This document shows positions 6,037 through 11,782 of a stretch of 12,463 bases of DNA, piece by piece. Origin of the DNA: SG8-41 sp029864385 (GTDB lineage Bacteria; Pseudomonadota; Gammaproteobacteria; Burkholderiales; SG8-41); assembly GCA_029864385.1 (NCBI GenBank), contig JAOTTL010000111.1, positions 1-12,463 of the forward strand, written 5' to 3'. Made by a program: the position numbers and the translations under genes. The notes under the pieces were generated by a model. The model did not search any database. It was not told the DNA's origin and worked only from the letters and a program-made list of their open reading frames with translations. The stretch's first letter is position 1, and each line of letters begins with the position of its first letter.

Positions 6037-6573
6037 CTATGTGCTGCGGTAGTCGAGGGGCCAGAAGCGCTGAAGATACGCCAGTACATCGGCCTGGAAT
6101 TCATGCGAGCGGTAGAGCCAGACCGCCTGATGCTTGTCGAGCTTGTTCAGCCGTTGGGCCCGCATGTTGACCTGACCGAGGGGCATGTTGTAGCGGTCGT
6201 ATGCGGCACGCTCAGCTGCAATTTCGGGATCGTCGTCGAAAAAGAGCCATTCGGTCACGAACATATTCTGGACGCGCTCCAGTTCGTGCGATACCGCGTC
6301 CTCGACGCGCACAGGCTTGTCGAGCTCGGTCGTGCGTGCCGAGTAGAGGTGCTTCCACCCGCCGTAGAGGTCTGATCCCTCGCTCGCGTAAAAGCGGGTC
6401 GGCTTGCTGGAAAAGAAGCGCTCCAGCGTGAAGTAGGCGGAGAGATACTCCGAGTCGCGGGCGCCGATCCACCATCCATACACATCAACGCCGCGCTCGA
6501 AGTAGACCAAGGCGCACATGAGACCCACTCCATACGGAGCGTAGGCGATAAGGCTCCTGGGCGTCGTGGTCAC
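6037..6573 (-). CDS. Unrecognised 178-residue protein under a probable low-oxygen promoter
   Basis: I do not recognise a family. The protein starts at a GTG (6573) with TGAGGA ending five bases upstream. It is unusually rich in aromatic residues (GWWIG, EYLSAYF, LYGGWKHLY, WLFFDDD, WLYRSHEF, RFWPLDY). The N-terminal 25 residues are moderately hydrophobic (SLIAYAPYGVGLMCALVYF) and could touch a membrane, but they lack a clear signal-peptide pattern. A central region, DAVSHELERVQNMFVTEW, looks helical. It is the first gene of a likely minus-strand operon with the BCAM0308-type protein. The upstream palindrome at 6640-6653 lies 22 bp from a -10-like TATCGT, arguing that it is a real, regulated gene. 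Function cannot be assigned. Confidence 0.8.
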   Translation of the reverse strand: MTTTPRSLIAYAPYGVGLMCALVYFERGVDVYGWWIGARDSEYLSAYFTLERFFSSKPTRFYASEGSDLYGGWKHLYSARTTELDKPVRVEDAVSHELERVQNMFVTEWLFFDDDPEIAAERAAYDRYNMPLGQVNMRAQRLNKLDKHQAVWLYRSHEFQADVLAYLQRFWPLDYRST

Positions 6574-6602
6574 GGAGTCCTCAGATTGACCGGCCTGCGG
6601 TA

Positions 6603-6653
6603 ATTATAAGCACGATAAGGCCCGCCGGGCAGAAGCCGCTTGATTTAGGTCAA
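6603..6653 (-). promoter_or_regulatory. FNR/DNR-type promoter for the minus-strand pair
   Basis: On the plus strand TTGATttagGTCAA at 6640-6653; read on the minus strand it is TTGACctaaATCAA. Exactly 22 bp further along the minus strand lies TATCGT (6617-6612), and a perfect TATAAT lies at 6608-6603. The first gives class II spacing with a start near 6605; the second would place the site near -50. Confidence 0.7.
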
Positions 6654-6753
6654 ACCTTAGCCGCGCAACGTCGGACGTGGTAACGGCCCGGCAGCGCGCC
6701 GTCCCGCATCCGCCGCTAGCTATCGGAAAACGCGGGTGAAAGCGGCGCGCTTC

Positions 6754-6795
6754 TTGACGTACATCAACACTGCGCGCGATGCGTGCCCCTAGCAT
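6754..6795 (+). promoter_or_regulatory. Class II FNR/DNR-type promoter for ftsH
   Basis: TTGACgtacATCAA (6754-6767) is followed after 22 bp by TAGCAT (6790-6795), a -10-like hexamer that keeps the key T, A and T positions. The transcript would start near 6802, downstream of the GTG at 6796, so ftsH translation must begin further in. Confidence 0.7.
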
Positions 6796-6828
6796 GTGAC
6801 CAGACACCAAACCCGGGTTCAAACGGAG

Positions 6829-8667
6829 ATGGACGCCGACAAGCCCAGCTTCATGAACCGGCAATACCGCATCAATCTCGCTTATTTCATCCTGGCGGTG
6901 TTCGCGGTCCTGTGGCTGCAGAGCCTGTGGGTCCAGTCGCAGCAGGTCGAGCGGCTTTCCTATAGCGAGTTTCAGCAGCAGCTGAAGGCGGGCCGGGTCA
7001 AGGAAATCGTGGTCTACGAGAACCGTATCGAGGGGGCCTTCAGCCAACCCACCCCCGACGGGCGCACGCGTTTCGTCACCATCCGCGTCGATCCGGACCT
7101 CGCGAAGGACCTCGAAGGCTACAACGTCAAGTACGGCGGGGCGATCGAGCAGACGTTCGTCCGGGACATCCTGTCCTGGACGATTCCGGCACTCATCTTC
7201 ATCGGCATCTGGATGTTCATCGTGCGCCGGTTTGCCCAGAGCCAGGGCATGGGCGGCGGCTTCCTCACCATCGGCAAGAGCAAGGCCAAGGTGTACATGG
7301 AAAAGGACACCAGGGTTACCTTCGACGATGTGGCGGGCGTCGACGAAGCCAAGGAGGAGCTGAAGGAGATCATCACGTTCTTGAAGAACCCGAAAAGTTA
7401 CGGTCGTCTCGGCGCCCGCATTCCCAAGGGCGTGCTCCTGGTCGGTCCGCCGGGCACCGGAAAGACTTTGCTCGCGCGGGCGGTTGCCGGGGAGGCGGAG
7501 GTCCCGTTCTATTCCATCAGCGGCGCGGAATTCGTCGAGATGTTCGTCGGCGTGGGCGCGGCCCGCGTGAGGGATCTGTTCGAGCAAGCGCGACAGAAAG
7601 CGCCAGCCATCATCTTCATCGATGAGCTCGACGCACTGGGCCGCGCACGGGGCGCATTTCCGTTCGGAGGCCACGACGAGAAGGAGCAGACGCTCAATCA
7701 GCTGCTTTCGGAAATGGACGGTTTCGACCCCAGCTCGGGGCTCGTGCTGCTCGCTGCCACGAATCGCCCGGAGATCCTCGATCCGGCGCTGCTGCGGGCA
7801 GGACGCTTCGACCGGCAGGTGCTGGTCGACCGGCCGGACCGGACGGGGCGCGTGCAGATCCTGAAGACGCACATCCGCAAGGTACGGCTCGCGCCGGAGG
7901 TGGACCTGGAGAGTGTCGCTGCCCTCACCGTCGGATTTACCGGCGCCGACCTGGCTAACCTGGTCAACGAAGCGGCGCTCCTGGCGACGCGCCGCGGCGG
8001 GGACGCGGTGACGGCGGACGACTTCACGCGCGCGATCGAGCGCATCGTCGCAGGGCTCGAAAAGAAGAACCGCGTCCTCAACCCGAAGGAGCGCGAGGTG
8101 ATCGCGAACCACGAGATGGGCCACGCGCTGGTGGCGATGAACCTGCCGGGGACGGATCCGGTGCACAAGATCTCGATCATTCCGCGCGGGATCGGCGCGC
8201 TGGGCTACACGATCCAGCGGCCCACCGAGGACCGCTATCTCATGACCCGCGGCGAGCTCGAGAACAAGATGGCGGTTCTGCTCGGCGGACGCGCGGCTGA
8301 GCAAATCGTATTCGGGCATCTCTCGACCGGGGCGGCTGACGATCTCGCCAAGGTGACCGACATCGCGCGCAGCATGGTCATGCGCTACGGCATGGTCGAG
8401 CAGCTCGGTCACGTGACTTACGAGAGCGAGCACCCCACGTTTCTCGGGGTGCCGGGTGAAATGCCGCGCAGGCGCGAATTCAGCGAAGAGACGGCGCGCG
8501 ACATTGACCGCGCGGTCCGGGAAATCGTCAAAAGCGCATTCGAGCGGGCGGTCGGGATCCTGAACCAGCACCAGCCCGTGCTCGAGCGCGGATCAAAGGT
8601 GCTACTGCAGAAGGAAAGCCTCGTCGAGGAGGATCTCGAGGAGCTGCGGCGCGAAGTTTCCGCCTGA
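6829..8667 (+). CDS. ftsH: FtsH-type membrane AAA+ zinc metalloprotease
   Basis: ATP-dependent inner-membrane protease that extracts and degrades damaged membrane proteins and selected regulators. The 612-residue protein has the FtsH plan: TM1 (about 15-35), a short periplasmic domain, TM2 (about 114-135), an AAA+ domain with Walker A GPPGTGKT (206-213), Walker B IIFIDE (261-266) and second region of homology (ATNRPEILDPALLRAGRFDR), then the peptidase with HEMGH (428-432) and the third zinc ligand D505 (TGAADDL). The HEMGH box replaces the usual HEAGH but keeps HExxH. It is probably a second, stress-dedicated copy rather than the housekeeping ftsH, which usually sits beside rlmE/ftsJ. ATG 6829 is chosen because the predicted promoter start lies after GTG 6796; ATG 6853 is also possible, and no clear Shine-Dalgarno decides. 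Confidence 0.93.
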   Translation: MDADKPSFMNRQYRINLAYFILAVFAVLWLQSLWVQSQQVERLSYSEFQQQLKAGRVKEIVVYENRIEGAFSQPTPDGRTRFVTIRVDPDLAKDLEGYNVKYGGAIEQTFVRDILSWTIPALIFIGIWMFIVRRFAQSQGMGGGFLTIGKSKAKVYMEKDTRVTFDDVAGVDEAKEELKEIITFLKNPKSYGRLGARIPKGVLLVGPPGTGKTLLARAVAGEAEVPFYSISGAEFVEMFVGVGAARVRDLFEQARQKAPAIIFIDELDALGRARGAFPFGGHDEKEQTLNQLLSEMDGFDPSSGLVLLAATNRPEILDPALLRAGRFDRQVLVDRPDRTGRVQILKTHIRKVRLAPEVDLESVAALTVGFTGADLANLVNEAALLATRRGGDAVTADDFTRAIERIVAGLEKKNRVLNPKEREVIANHEMGHALVAMNLPGTDPVHKISIIPRGIGALGYTIQRPTEDRYLMTRGELENKMAVLLGGRAAEQIVFGHLSTGAADDLAKVTDIARSMVMRYGMVEQLGHVTYESEHPTFLGVPGEMPRRREFSEETARDIDRAVREIVKSAFERAVGILNQHQPVLERGSKVLLQKESLVEEDLEELRREVSA

Positions 8668-8672
8668 CGGCC

Positions 8673-8742
8673 GTGAGTCGTGAATCGTAAATCGTAAATC
8701 GTGAATCGTGAATCATCAATCGGGAATTGTGGATCGTAACTT
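8673..8742 (+). repeat. 7-bp-period repeat (GTGAATC family), longest array
   Basis: About ten 7-bp units: GTGAGTC, GTGAATC, GTAAATC twice, GTGAATC twice, ATCAATC, GGGAATT, GTGGATC, GTAACTT. It starts 5 bp after the ftsH stop codon and abuts the hairpin at 8745. Outer units are more decayed than the core. Confidence 0.8.
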
Positions 8743-8744
8743 TA

Positions 8745-8778
8745 AGGACTTTGTCGCGCGTAGCCTCGACAAAGTCCT
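8745..8778 (-). terminator. Terminator hairpin of the HPF-cold-shock gene
   Basis: Perfect 12-bp arms AGGACTTTGTCG (8745-8756) and CGACAAAGTCCT (8767-8778) with a 10-base loop. The stem begins inside the stop codon of the minus-strand gene and is followed on that strand by TTAAAGTT, giving a partial U-tract. On the plus strand it could also stop ftsH transcripts, though without a T-run. Confidence 0.75.
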
Positions 8779-9343
8779 AGCTGAGGATGTGATGCTTGCC
8801 GATGAGGTAAACCGTGCTCGCCTGCGGTCCGCGCTCGCCCATTTCGTCGTCGAAGCGCACGTCCGCTCCGACTTGCAGCCTGTCGAAGTCGGCGTCGACG
8901 ACGCTGTTGCGATGAAAATAGATGAGCCGTCCGTCCGCTGATTCGATCCTGCCGTAGCCGCCATCCGTGTTGATTTCCGCGATCCGCCCGTGGCCCGGAA
9001 TCTCGTGGGCCTTGACCTGGCCCCTGCGGTTGCGCGCGTAGTCCTCGAGCTGCCGGCGGATGGAGTCAACCGCATCGCGAATGGCGACATAGACGTCGGT
9101 GTAAGCGTGATGCTGGTCGGGCTCGCGGCTTGCCACCAGCTCCTTCTCGGGAACGGTAACGTAGACCCGGGCCTGGTAACGATTGCCGTTGCGGTGGTGC
9201 TTGTGCGCGCCCTCGACGATGACGCGGCAACGGACAATGCCATCGTAGTAACGCTCCAGTTTCGCGGCGCGCTCCTGGACTTTGGCTTCGATTGCTTCGG
9301 AACGATCGTGATTGTGAAACGTGATTTGTAGTGGAACTTGCAT
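8777..9343 (-). CDS. HPF/RaiA-cold-shock domain fusion protein
   Basis: A 188-residue two-domain protein. Residues 1-108 are a ribosome hibernation factor domain (QITFHNHDRSEAIEAKV, HHRNGNRYQARVYVTVP, DVYVAIRDAVDSIRRQLEDYAR). Residues 117-187 are a cold-shock (CSD, OB-fold) domain with GYGRIES in place of the RNP1 motif KGFGFI and LIYFHRNSV in place of RNP2. The CSD usually binds single-stranded RNA or acts as an RNA chaperone, so the fusion may tether mRNA or rRNA to a parked ribosome (inference). The ATG at 9343 is chosen because GGAG lies eight bases upstream and the HPF fold starts here; the open frame continues upstream through non-conserved sequence. The gene is divergent from the phosphoribosyltransferase gene and has its own palindrome at 9456-9469. 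Confidence 0.9.
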   Translation of the reverse strand: MQVPLQITFHNHDRSEAIEAKVQERAAKLERYYDGIVRCRVIVEGAHKHHRNGNRYQARVYVTVPEKELVASREPDQHHAYTDVYVAIRDAVDSIRRQLEDYARNRRGQVKAHEIPGHGRIAEINTDGGYGRIESADGRLIYFHRNSVVDADFDRLQVGADVRFDDEMGERGPQASTVYLIGKHHILS

Positions 9344-9455
9344 GCCGCGTTCTCCAGAGTGGTCCCAGGCTTCCAGGCACAACATTACCCACCGCTGGTC
9401 GAGGTGCCAGATGACAGTTTCAAAAGTACTTTCCGCTTGAACACGGCGAACCGGG

Positions 9456-9469
9456 TTGATCCAGGTCAA
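9456..9469 (-). promoter_or_regulatory. FNR/DNR-type operator for the HPF-cold-shock gene
   Basis: TTGATccagGTCAA on the plus strand; the minus strand reads TTGACctggATCAA. It lies 113 bp upstream of the minus-strand start. Only weak -10 candidates follow (GAAAGT at 22 bp, TACTTT at 26 bp), so the promoter is less clear than the others. No -10 fits in the plus direction. Confidence 0.62.
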
Positions 9470-9537
9470 ATCTCGCGCTGGAGCGCTTGTCCCGCAAGGA
9501 AAACCGTTGGCCTGACCAGCTTTTACCATCAAACATG

Positions 9538-9579
9538 TTGACGCAGGTCAACAGCAGCTGCTGGATACTGGGTTATATG
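9538..9579 (+). promoter_or_regulatory. Class II FNR/DNR-type promoter for the phosphoribosyltransferase gene
   Basis: TTGACgcagGTCAA (9538-9551) with perfect arms is followed after 22 bp by TATATG (9574-9579). The start would be near 9586, 34 bp before the ATG at 9620. It is 82 bp centre to centre from the box at 9456, on the other side of the divergent region. Confidence 0.72.
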
Positions 9580-9619
9580 TTCTTTGTTGAAAAGCGATTG
9601 CACGACGGAGGGGATTCGC

Positions 9620-10321
9620 ATGAAGCAAGGCCTGCTTCCGTTCTGCGATCGCGTCGCAGCCGGGCGCGCGCTCGCGGCAGCGTTGGAGCACTACCGGAAC
9701 AGAAACGATGTGCTCGTGCTCGCTCTGCCGCGGGGAGGCGTGCCGGTTGCCGCCGAAGTGGCCGCAGCCCTGGGCGCCGGGCTCGATCTGATAATCGTGC
9801 GCAAGCTCGGTGCGCCGGGCCATGAGGAGCTTGCGATGGGCGCGATCGCAAGCGGGGGCGTTCGCGTGCTTAACCCGCACGTCATTTCGTCGCTCGGGAT
9901 CCGCGACACGGCGATCGAGGAAGTCGCGAAACGCGAGCAGCGGGAACTGGAGCGCCGGGAGCATGCTTATCGCGGTGCGCGCCCGCGGCCGGTCATTGAG
10001 GGCAGGTGCCTGATCCTTGTGGACGACGGCGTCGCAACGGGCGCGACCATGCGCGCGGCCATCGAGGCGTTGCGGCGCCAGTCGCCGGCAAAGATCGTGG
10101 TCGCCGTTCCAGTGGCGCCGCCGGATACCGTCAAGCGGTTACGCAGCGAGGCGGATGAGGTGATCTGCCTCGAAGCGCCGGAGCTGTTCATGGCGATCGG
10201 TCAATTCTACGTGGAGTTTACGCAGCTCAGCGACGAGGCAGTGCGGGAGCAGCTGGCAAACGCCTGGGCGACGCTCGCCGGTCCGTCATTGGCACGCGGA
10301 CGGGTTGATAGCAGCGCTTGA
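9620..10321 (+). CDS. Phosphoribosyltransferase family protein
   Basis: A 233-residue type I phosphoribosyltransferase-fold protein. The PRPP-binding signature LILVDDGVATGAT is at residues 131-143. The N-terminal LALPRGGVPVAAEVA (about 36-50) and LDLIIVRKLGAPGHEELAMGA are the hallmarks of the stand-alone family often annotated simply as phosphoribosyltransferase; the accepted base is unknown. ATG 9620 has GGAGGGG a few bases upstream; the upstream TTG 9584 is not supported. In Mycobacterium, the DosR-regulated Rv0571c carries this type of domain fused to a dienelactone hydrolase domain; here such a hydrolase is a separate gene two places downstream (10956). Its stop codon lies inside the next FNR-type box. 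A PRPP synthase gene starts 1.5 kb downstream. Confidence 0.9.
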   Translation: MKQGLLPFCDRVAAGRALAAALEHYRNRNDVLVLALPRGGVPVAAEVAAALGAGLDLIIVRKLGAPGHEELAMGAIASGGVRVLNPHVISSLGIRDTAIEEVAKREQRELERREHAYRGARPRPVIEGRCLILVDDGVATGATMRAAIEALRRQSPAKIVVAVPVAPPDTVKRLRSEADEVICLEAPELFMAIGQFYVEFTQLSDEAVREQLANAWATLAGPSLARGRVDSSA

Positions 10322-10375
10322 TCTGCGTCAAGACGCGCGTCCATGCGCGGCCGTAAGCTTCCCTAAAGGCATAAT
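10318..10375 (+). promoter_or_regulatory. FNR/DNR-type promoter for the universal stress protein gene
   Basis: TTGATctgcGTCAA (10318-10331) contains the stop codon of the phosphoribosyltransferase gene. Two -10 candidates exist: TAAGCT (10354-10359), exactly 22 bp away, and the better hexamer CATAAT (10370-10375), which would put the site near -57, close to a class I position. Confidence 0.66.
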
Positions 10376-10388
10376 TGACGCGAGTCAC
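10375..10388 (+). promoter_or_regulatory. Near-match second operator before the universal stress protein gene
   Basis: TTGACgcgaGTCAC has one mismatch to TTGAY-N4-RTCAA. It lies 57 bp centre to centre from the box at 10318 and would cover the transcription start if CATAAT (10370-10375) is the -10 element. No good -10 follows at 21-22 bp. It might repress or fine-tune, or be a decayed copy. Confidence 0.45.
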
Positions 10389-10453
10389 AACTTTCGGGGG
10401 CGAGTTCGCGACCTGTCCGTCGGCGGCTGCGTCCCGGAAAGCGAGGGGGTGAA

Positions 10454-10885
10454 GTGTACAAGCAGATTCTGATCGCGGTGGACGGAAGCGAGACGTCGCG
10501 TTCGGCGCTGGACGATGCGCTCAAGCTGGCCCGGGAGCAGGGGGCGAAAGTCCTGCTGCTGTACGTTTACGAGCCGATTGTCAGTTCCTCGACCCACGGC
10601 CTTGTCGATCTCACGCAAGCGATCCGCGACGAGGGTGACCAAATCGTCGCTGGCGCGCTCGAGGAGGCCCGCAAGGCCGGAGTCGAAGCGCGCAGCCGGG
10701 TGCTCGACGCGGCGGGGCGGCGGGTGGCGAGCGCGATCGTTGAGGAGGCGAACACTGCGGGTGTCGATCTCATCGTCCTGGGGACGCATGGGCGCCGCGG
10801 CCTCGAGCACCTGGTGCTCGGCAGCGTTGCCGAAGGAGTGGCGCGCCGCGCCGCGGTCCCCGTCCTTCTGATCCGCAAACGATGA
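10454..10885 (+). CDS. Universal stress protein (UspA family, ATP-binding type)
   Basis: A single-domain universal stress protein of 143 residues. It begins with MYKQILIAVDGSETS (nucleotide-contacting D10) and carries the ATP-binding motif G-x2-G-x9-G-S at residues 110-124 (from GTHGRR to LVLGS), followed by VARRAAVPVLLIRKR. This marks it as an ATP-binding Usp rather than the non-binding E. coli UspA type. The start is a GTG at 10454 with GAGGGGG upstream. One or two FNR-type palindromes precede it. Usp proteins are among the most common members of FNR/ANR and DosR regulons and support survival under anoxia (family knowledge). The hydrolase gene starts 70 bp downstream and has no operator of its own, so it is probably co-transcribed. 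Confidence 0.95.
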   Translation: MYKQILIAVDGSETSRSALDDALKLAREQGAKVLLLYVYEPIVSSSTHGLVDLTQAIRDEGDQIVAGALEEARKAGVEARSRVLDAAGRRVASAIVEEANTAGVDLIVLGTHGRRGLEHLVLGSVAEGVARRAAVPVLLIRKR

Positions 10886-10955
10886 CCGCTGCGGCGGCAG
10901 GCCCCGTGGCATTGCGGCCAATCGGGCGGTGCGGCGCACGCGGAGCTCTTTAATC

Positions 10956-11657
10956 ATGGGCGCCCGGCCCGGGACCAACGACGTCACGGTACAAGCGGCG
11001 AATGCCGCGCTGGAAGGCACGCTGGTGCTCCCGCAACGCGCGGCAGGCATCGTCGTTTTCGCCCACGGCAGCGGGAGCAGCCGGTTCAGTCCCCGCAACC
11101 AGTACGTTTCCGATTTCCTTAACGAGGGAGGGCTGGGAACGCTGCTCTTCGATCTGCTGACAGCCGAAGAGCACGAGATCGACGAGCTGACTCGCGAGCT
11201 GCGCTTCGATATCGACCTGCTCTCGGGTCGCCTGATCGGCGCAATCGACTGGCTGGCCGCGGGGGCACATACCGCCAGCCTTGGAGTCGGACTCTTTGGT
11301 GCCAGCACCGGAGCGGCGGCGGCCCTGCGTGCAGCCGCGGAGCGTCCCGATCGCGTTGCGGCTGTGGTCTCCCGCGGAGGACGGCCCGATCTCGCGATGG
11401 CTGCCTTGCCGCGGGTGCATGCGCCCACGCTGCTCATTGTGGGCGGGCGCGACGCGCCGGTCATCGAGATGAATCGCGAAGCCGCCGCGCAGCTGCGCAC
11501 CGAGCACCGCATCGAGATCGTGCCGGGCGCGACCCACCTGTTCGAGGAGCCGGGCGCGCTCGAACAGGTAGCACGGCACGCACGCGATTGGTTCCAACGC
11601 CACCTCGCGGCCGTGAAACGTGAATCGCGAATCGAAGCGCTGAAAACCTGGTATTAA
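10956..11657 (+). CDS. Dienelactone hydrolase-like alpha/beta hydrolase
   Basis: A 233-residue alpha/beta hydrolase. The nucleophile elbow is GASTG (S117), with the acid D166 in GGRDAPV and the catalytic histidine H194 in GATHLFEE. HGSGSSRFSPRN near residues 38-49 supplies the oxyanion-hole region. This pattern fits the dienelactone hydrolase-related esterases found fused or adjacent to phosphoribosyltransferases; the substrate is unknown. ATG 10956 has GGAG ten bases upstream; GTG 10929 is an alternative start. The last 14 residues (220-233, VKRESRIEALKTWY) come from DNA that matches the 7-bp repeat family, so the original C-terminus was probably replaced or extended when the repeat arrived. 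It is probably in one unit with the universal stress protein gene. Confidence 0.88.
   Translation: MGARPGTNDVTVQAANAALEGTLVLPQRAAGIVVFAHGSGSSRFSPRNQYVSDFLNEGGLGTLLFDLLTAEEHEIDELTRELRFDIDLLSGRLIGAIDWLAAGAHTASLGVGLFGASTGAAAALRAAAERPDRVAAVVSRGGRPDLAMAALPRVHAPTLLIVGGRDAPVIEMNREAAAQLRTEHRIEIVPGATHLFEEPGALEQVARHARDWFQRHLAAVKRESRIEALKTWY
11613..11633 (+). repeat. 7-bp-period repeat family inside the hydrolase 3' end
   Basis: Units GTGAAAC, GTGAATC and GCGAATC, preceded by the same GGCC as the arrays at 1833 and 8673. Here the repeat is translated, encoding the start of the hydrolase tail. Confidence 0.65.
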
Positions 11658-11662
11658 CCGCG

Positions 11663-11690
11663 GATAAACGCAGATAAACGCCGATGAAGA
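11663..11690 (+). repeat. Short direct repeat GATAAACGC
   Basis: GATAAACGC occurs twice with a 10-bp period, then a decayed third unit (GATGAAGAT). It begins 6 bp after the hydrolase stop codon and differs from the 7-bp family. Confidence 0.55.
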
Positions 11691-11705
11691 TCAAGAAAGT
11701 CATAG

Positions 11706-11762
11706 ACAGGATTTACATGATTCACAGGATTAAATTGCAAGAAAGAATCATGTAAATCCTGT
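11706..11762. repeat. 17-bp-stem hairpin element upstream of prs
   Basis: ACAGGATTTACATGATT (11706-11722) and AATCATGTAAATCCTGT (11746-11762) are perfect inverted arms around a 23-base loop; CAGGATTA-like motifs recur in the loop and after the right arm. It is AT-rich against the GC-rich background. It may end hydrolase transcripts and lies 20 bp before the prs start, so it could also affect prs expression. It resembles a dispersed intergenic element. Confidence 0.75.
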
Positions 11763-11782
11763 TAATCCTGTCCATCAACCAC

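Noticed and set aside
6604..8571. A 655-codon open frame on the minus strand opposite ftsH
   Set aside because: It is a shadow of the GC-rich ftsH codon pattern: low-complexity Arg/Asp/His-rich translation, no domain, and no start signals.
8673..8742. CRISPR array
   Set aside because: Repeat units are 7 bp without spacers, and no cas genes are present.
10385..11512. A 375-codon minus-strand frame opposite the universal stress protein and hydrolase genes
   Set aside because: It spans two real genes in antisense and their intergenic gap, is Ser/Arg/Pro-rich and has no recognisable fold.
11682..11695. A possible FNR-type box upstream of prs (TTGATcttcATCGG on the minus strand)
   Set aside because: Two mismatches in one arm and placement within repeat DNA; no supporting -10 hexamer at the right distance.
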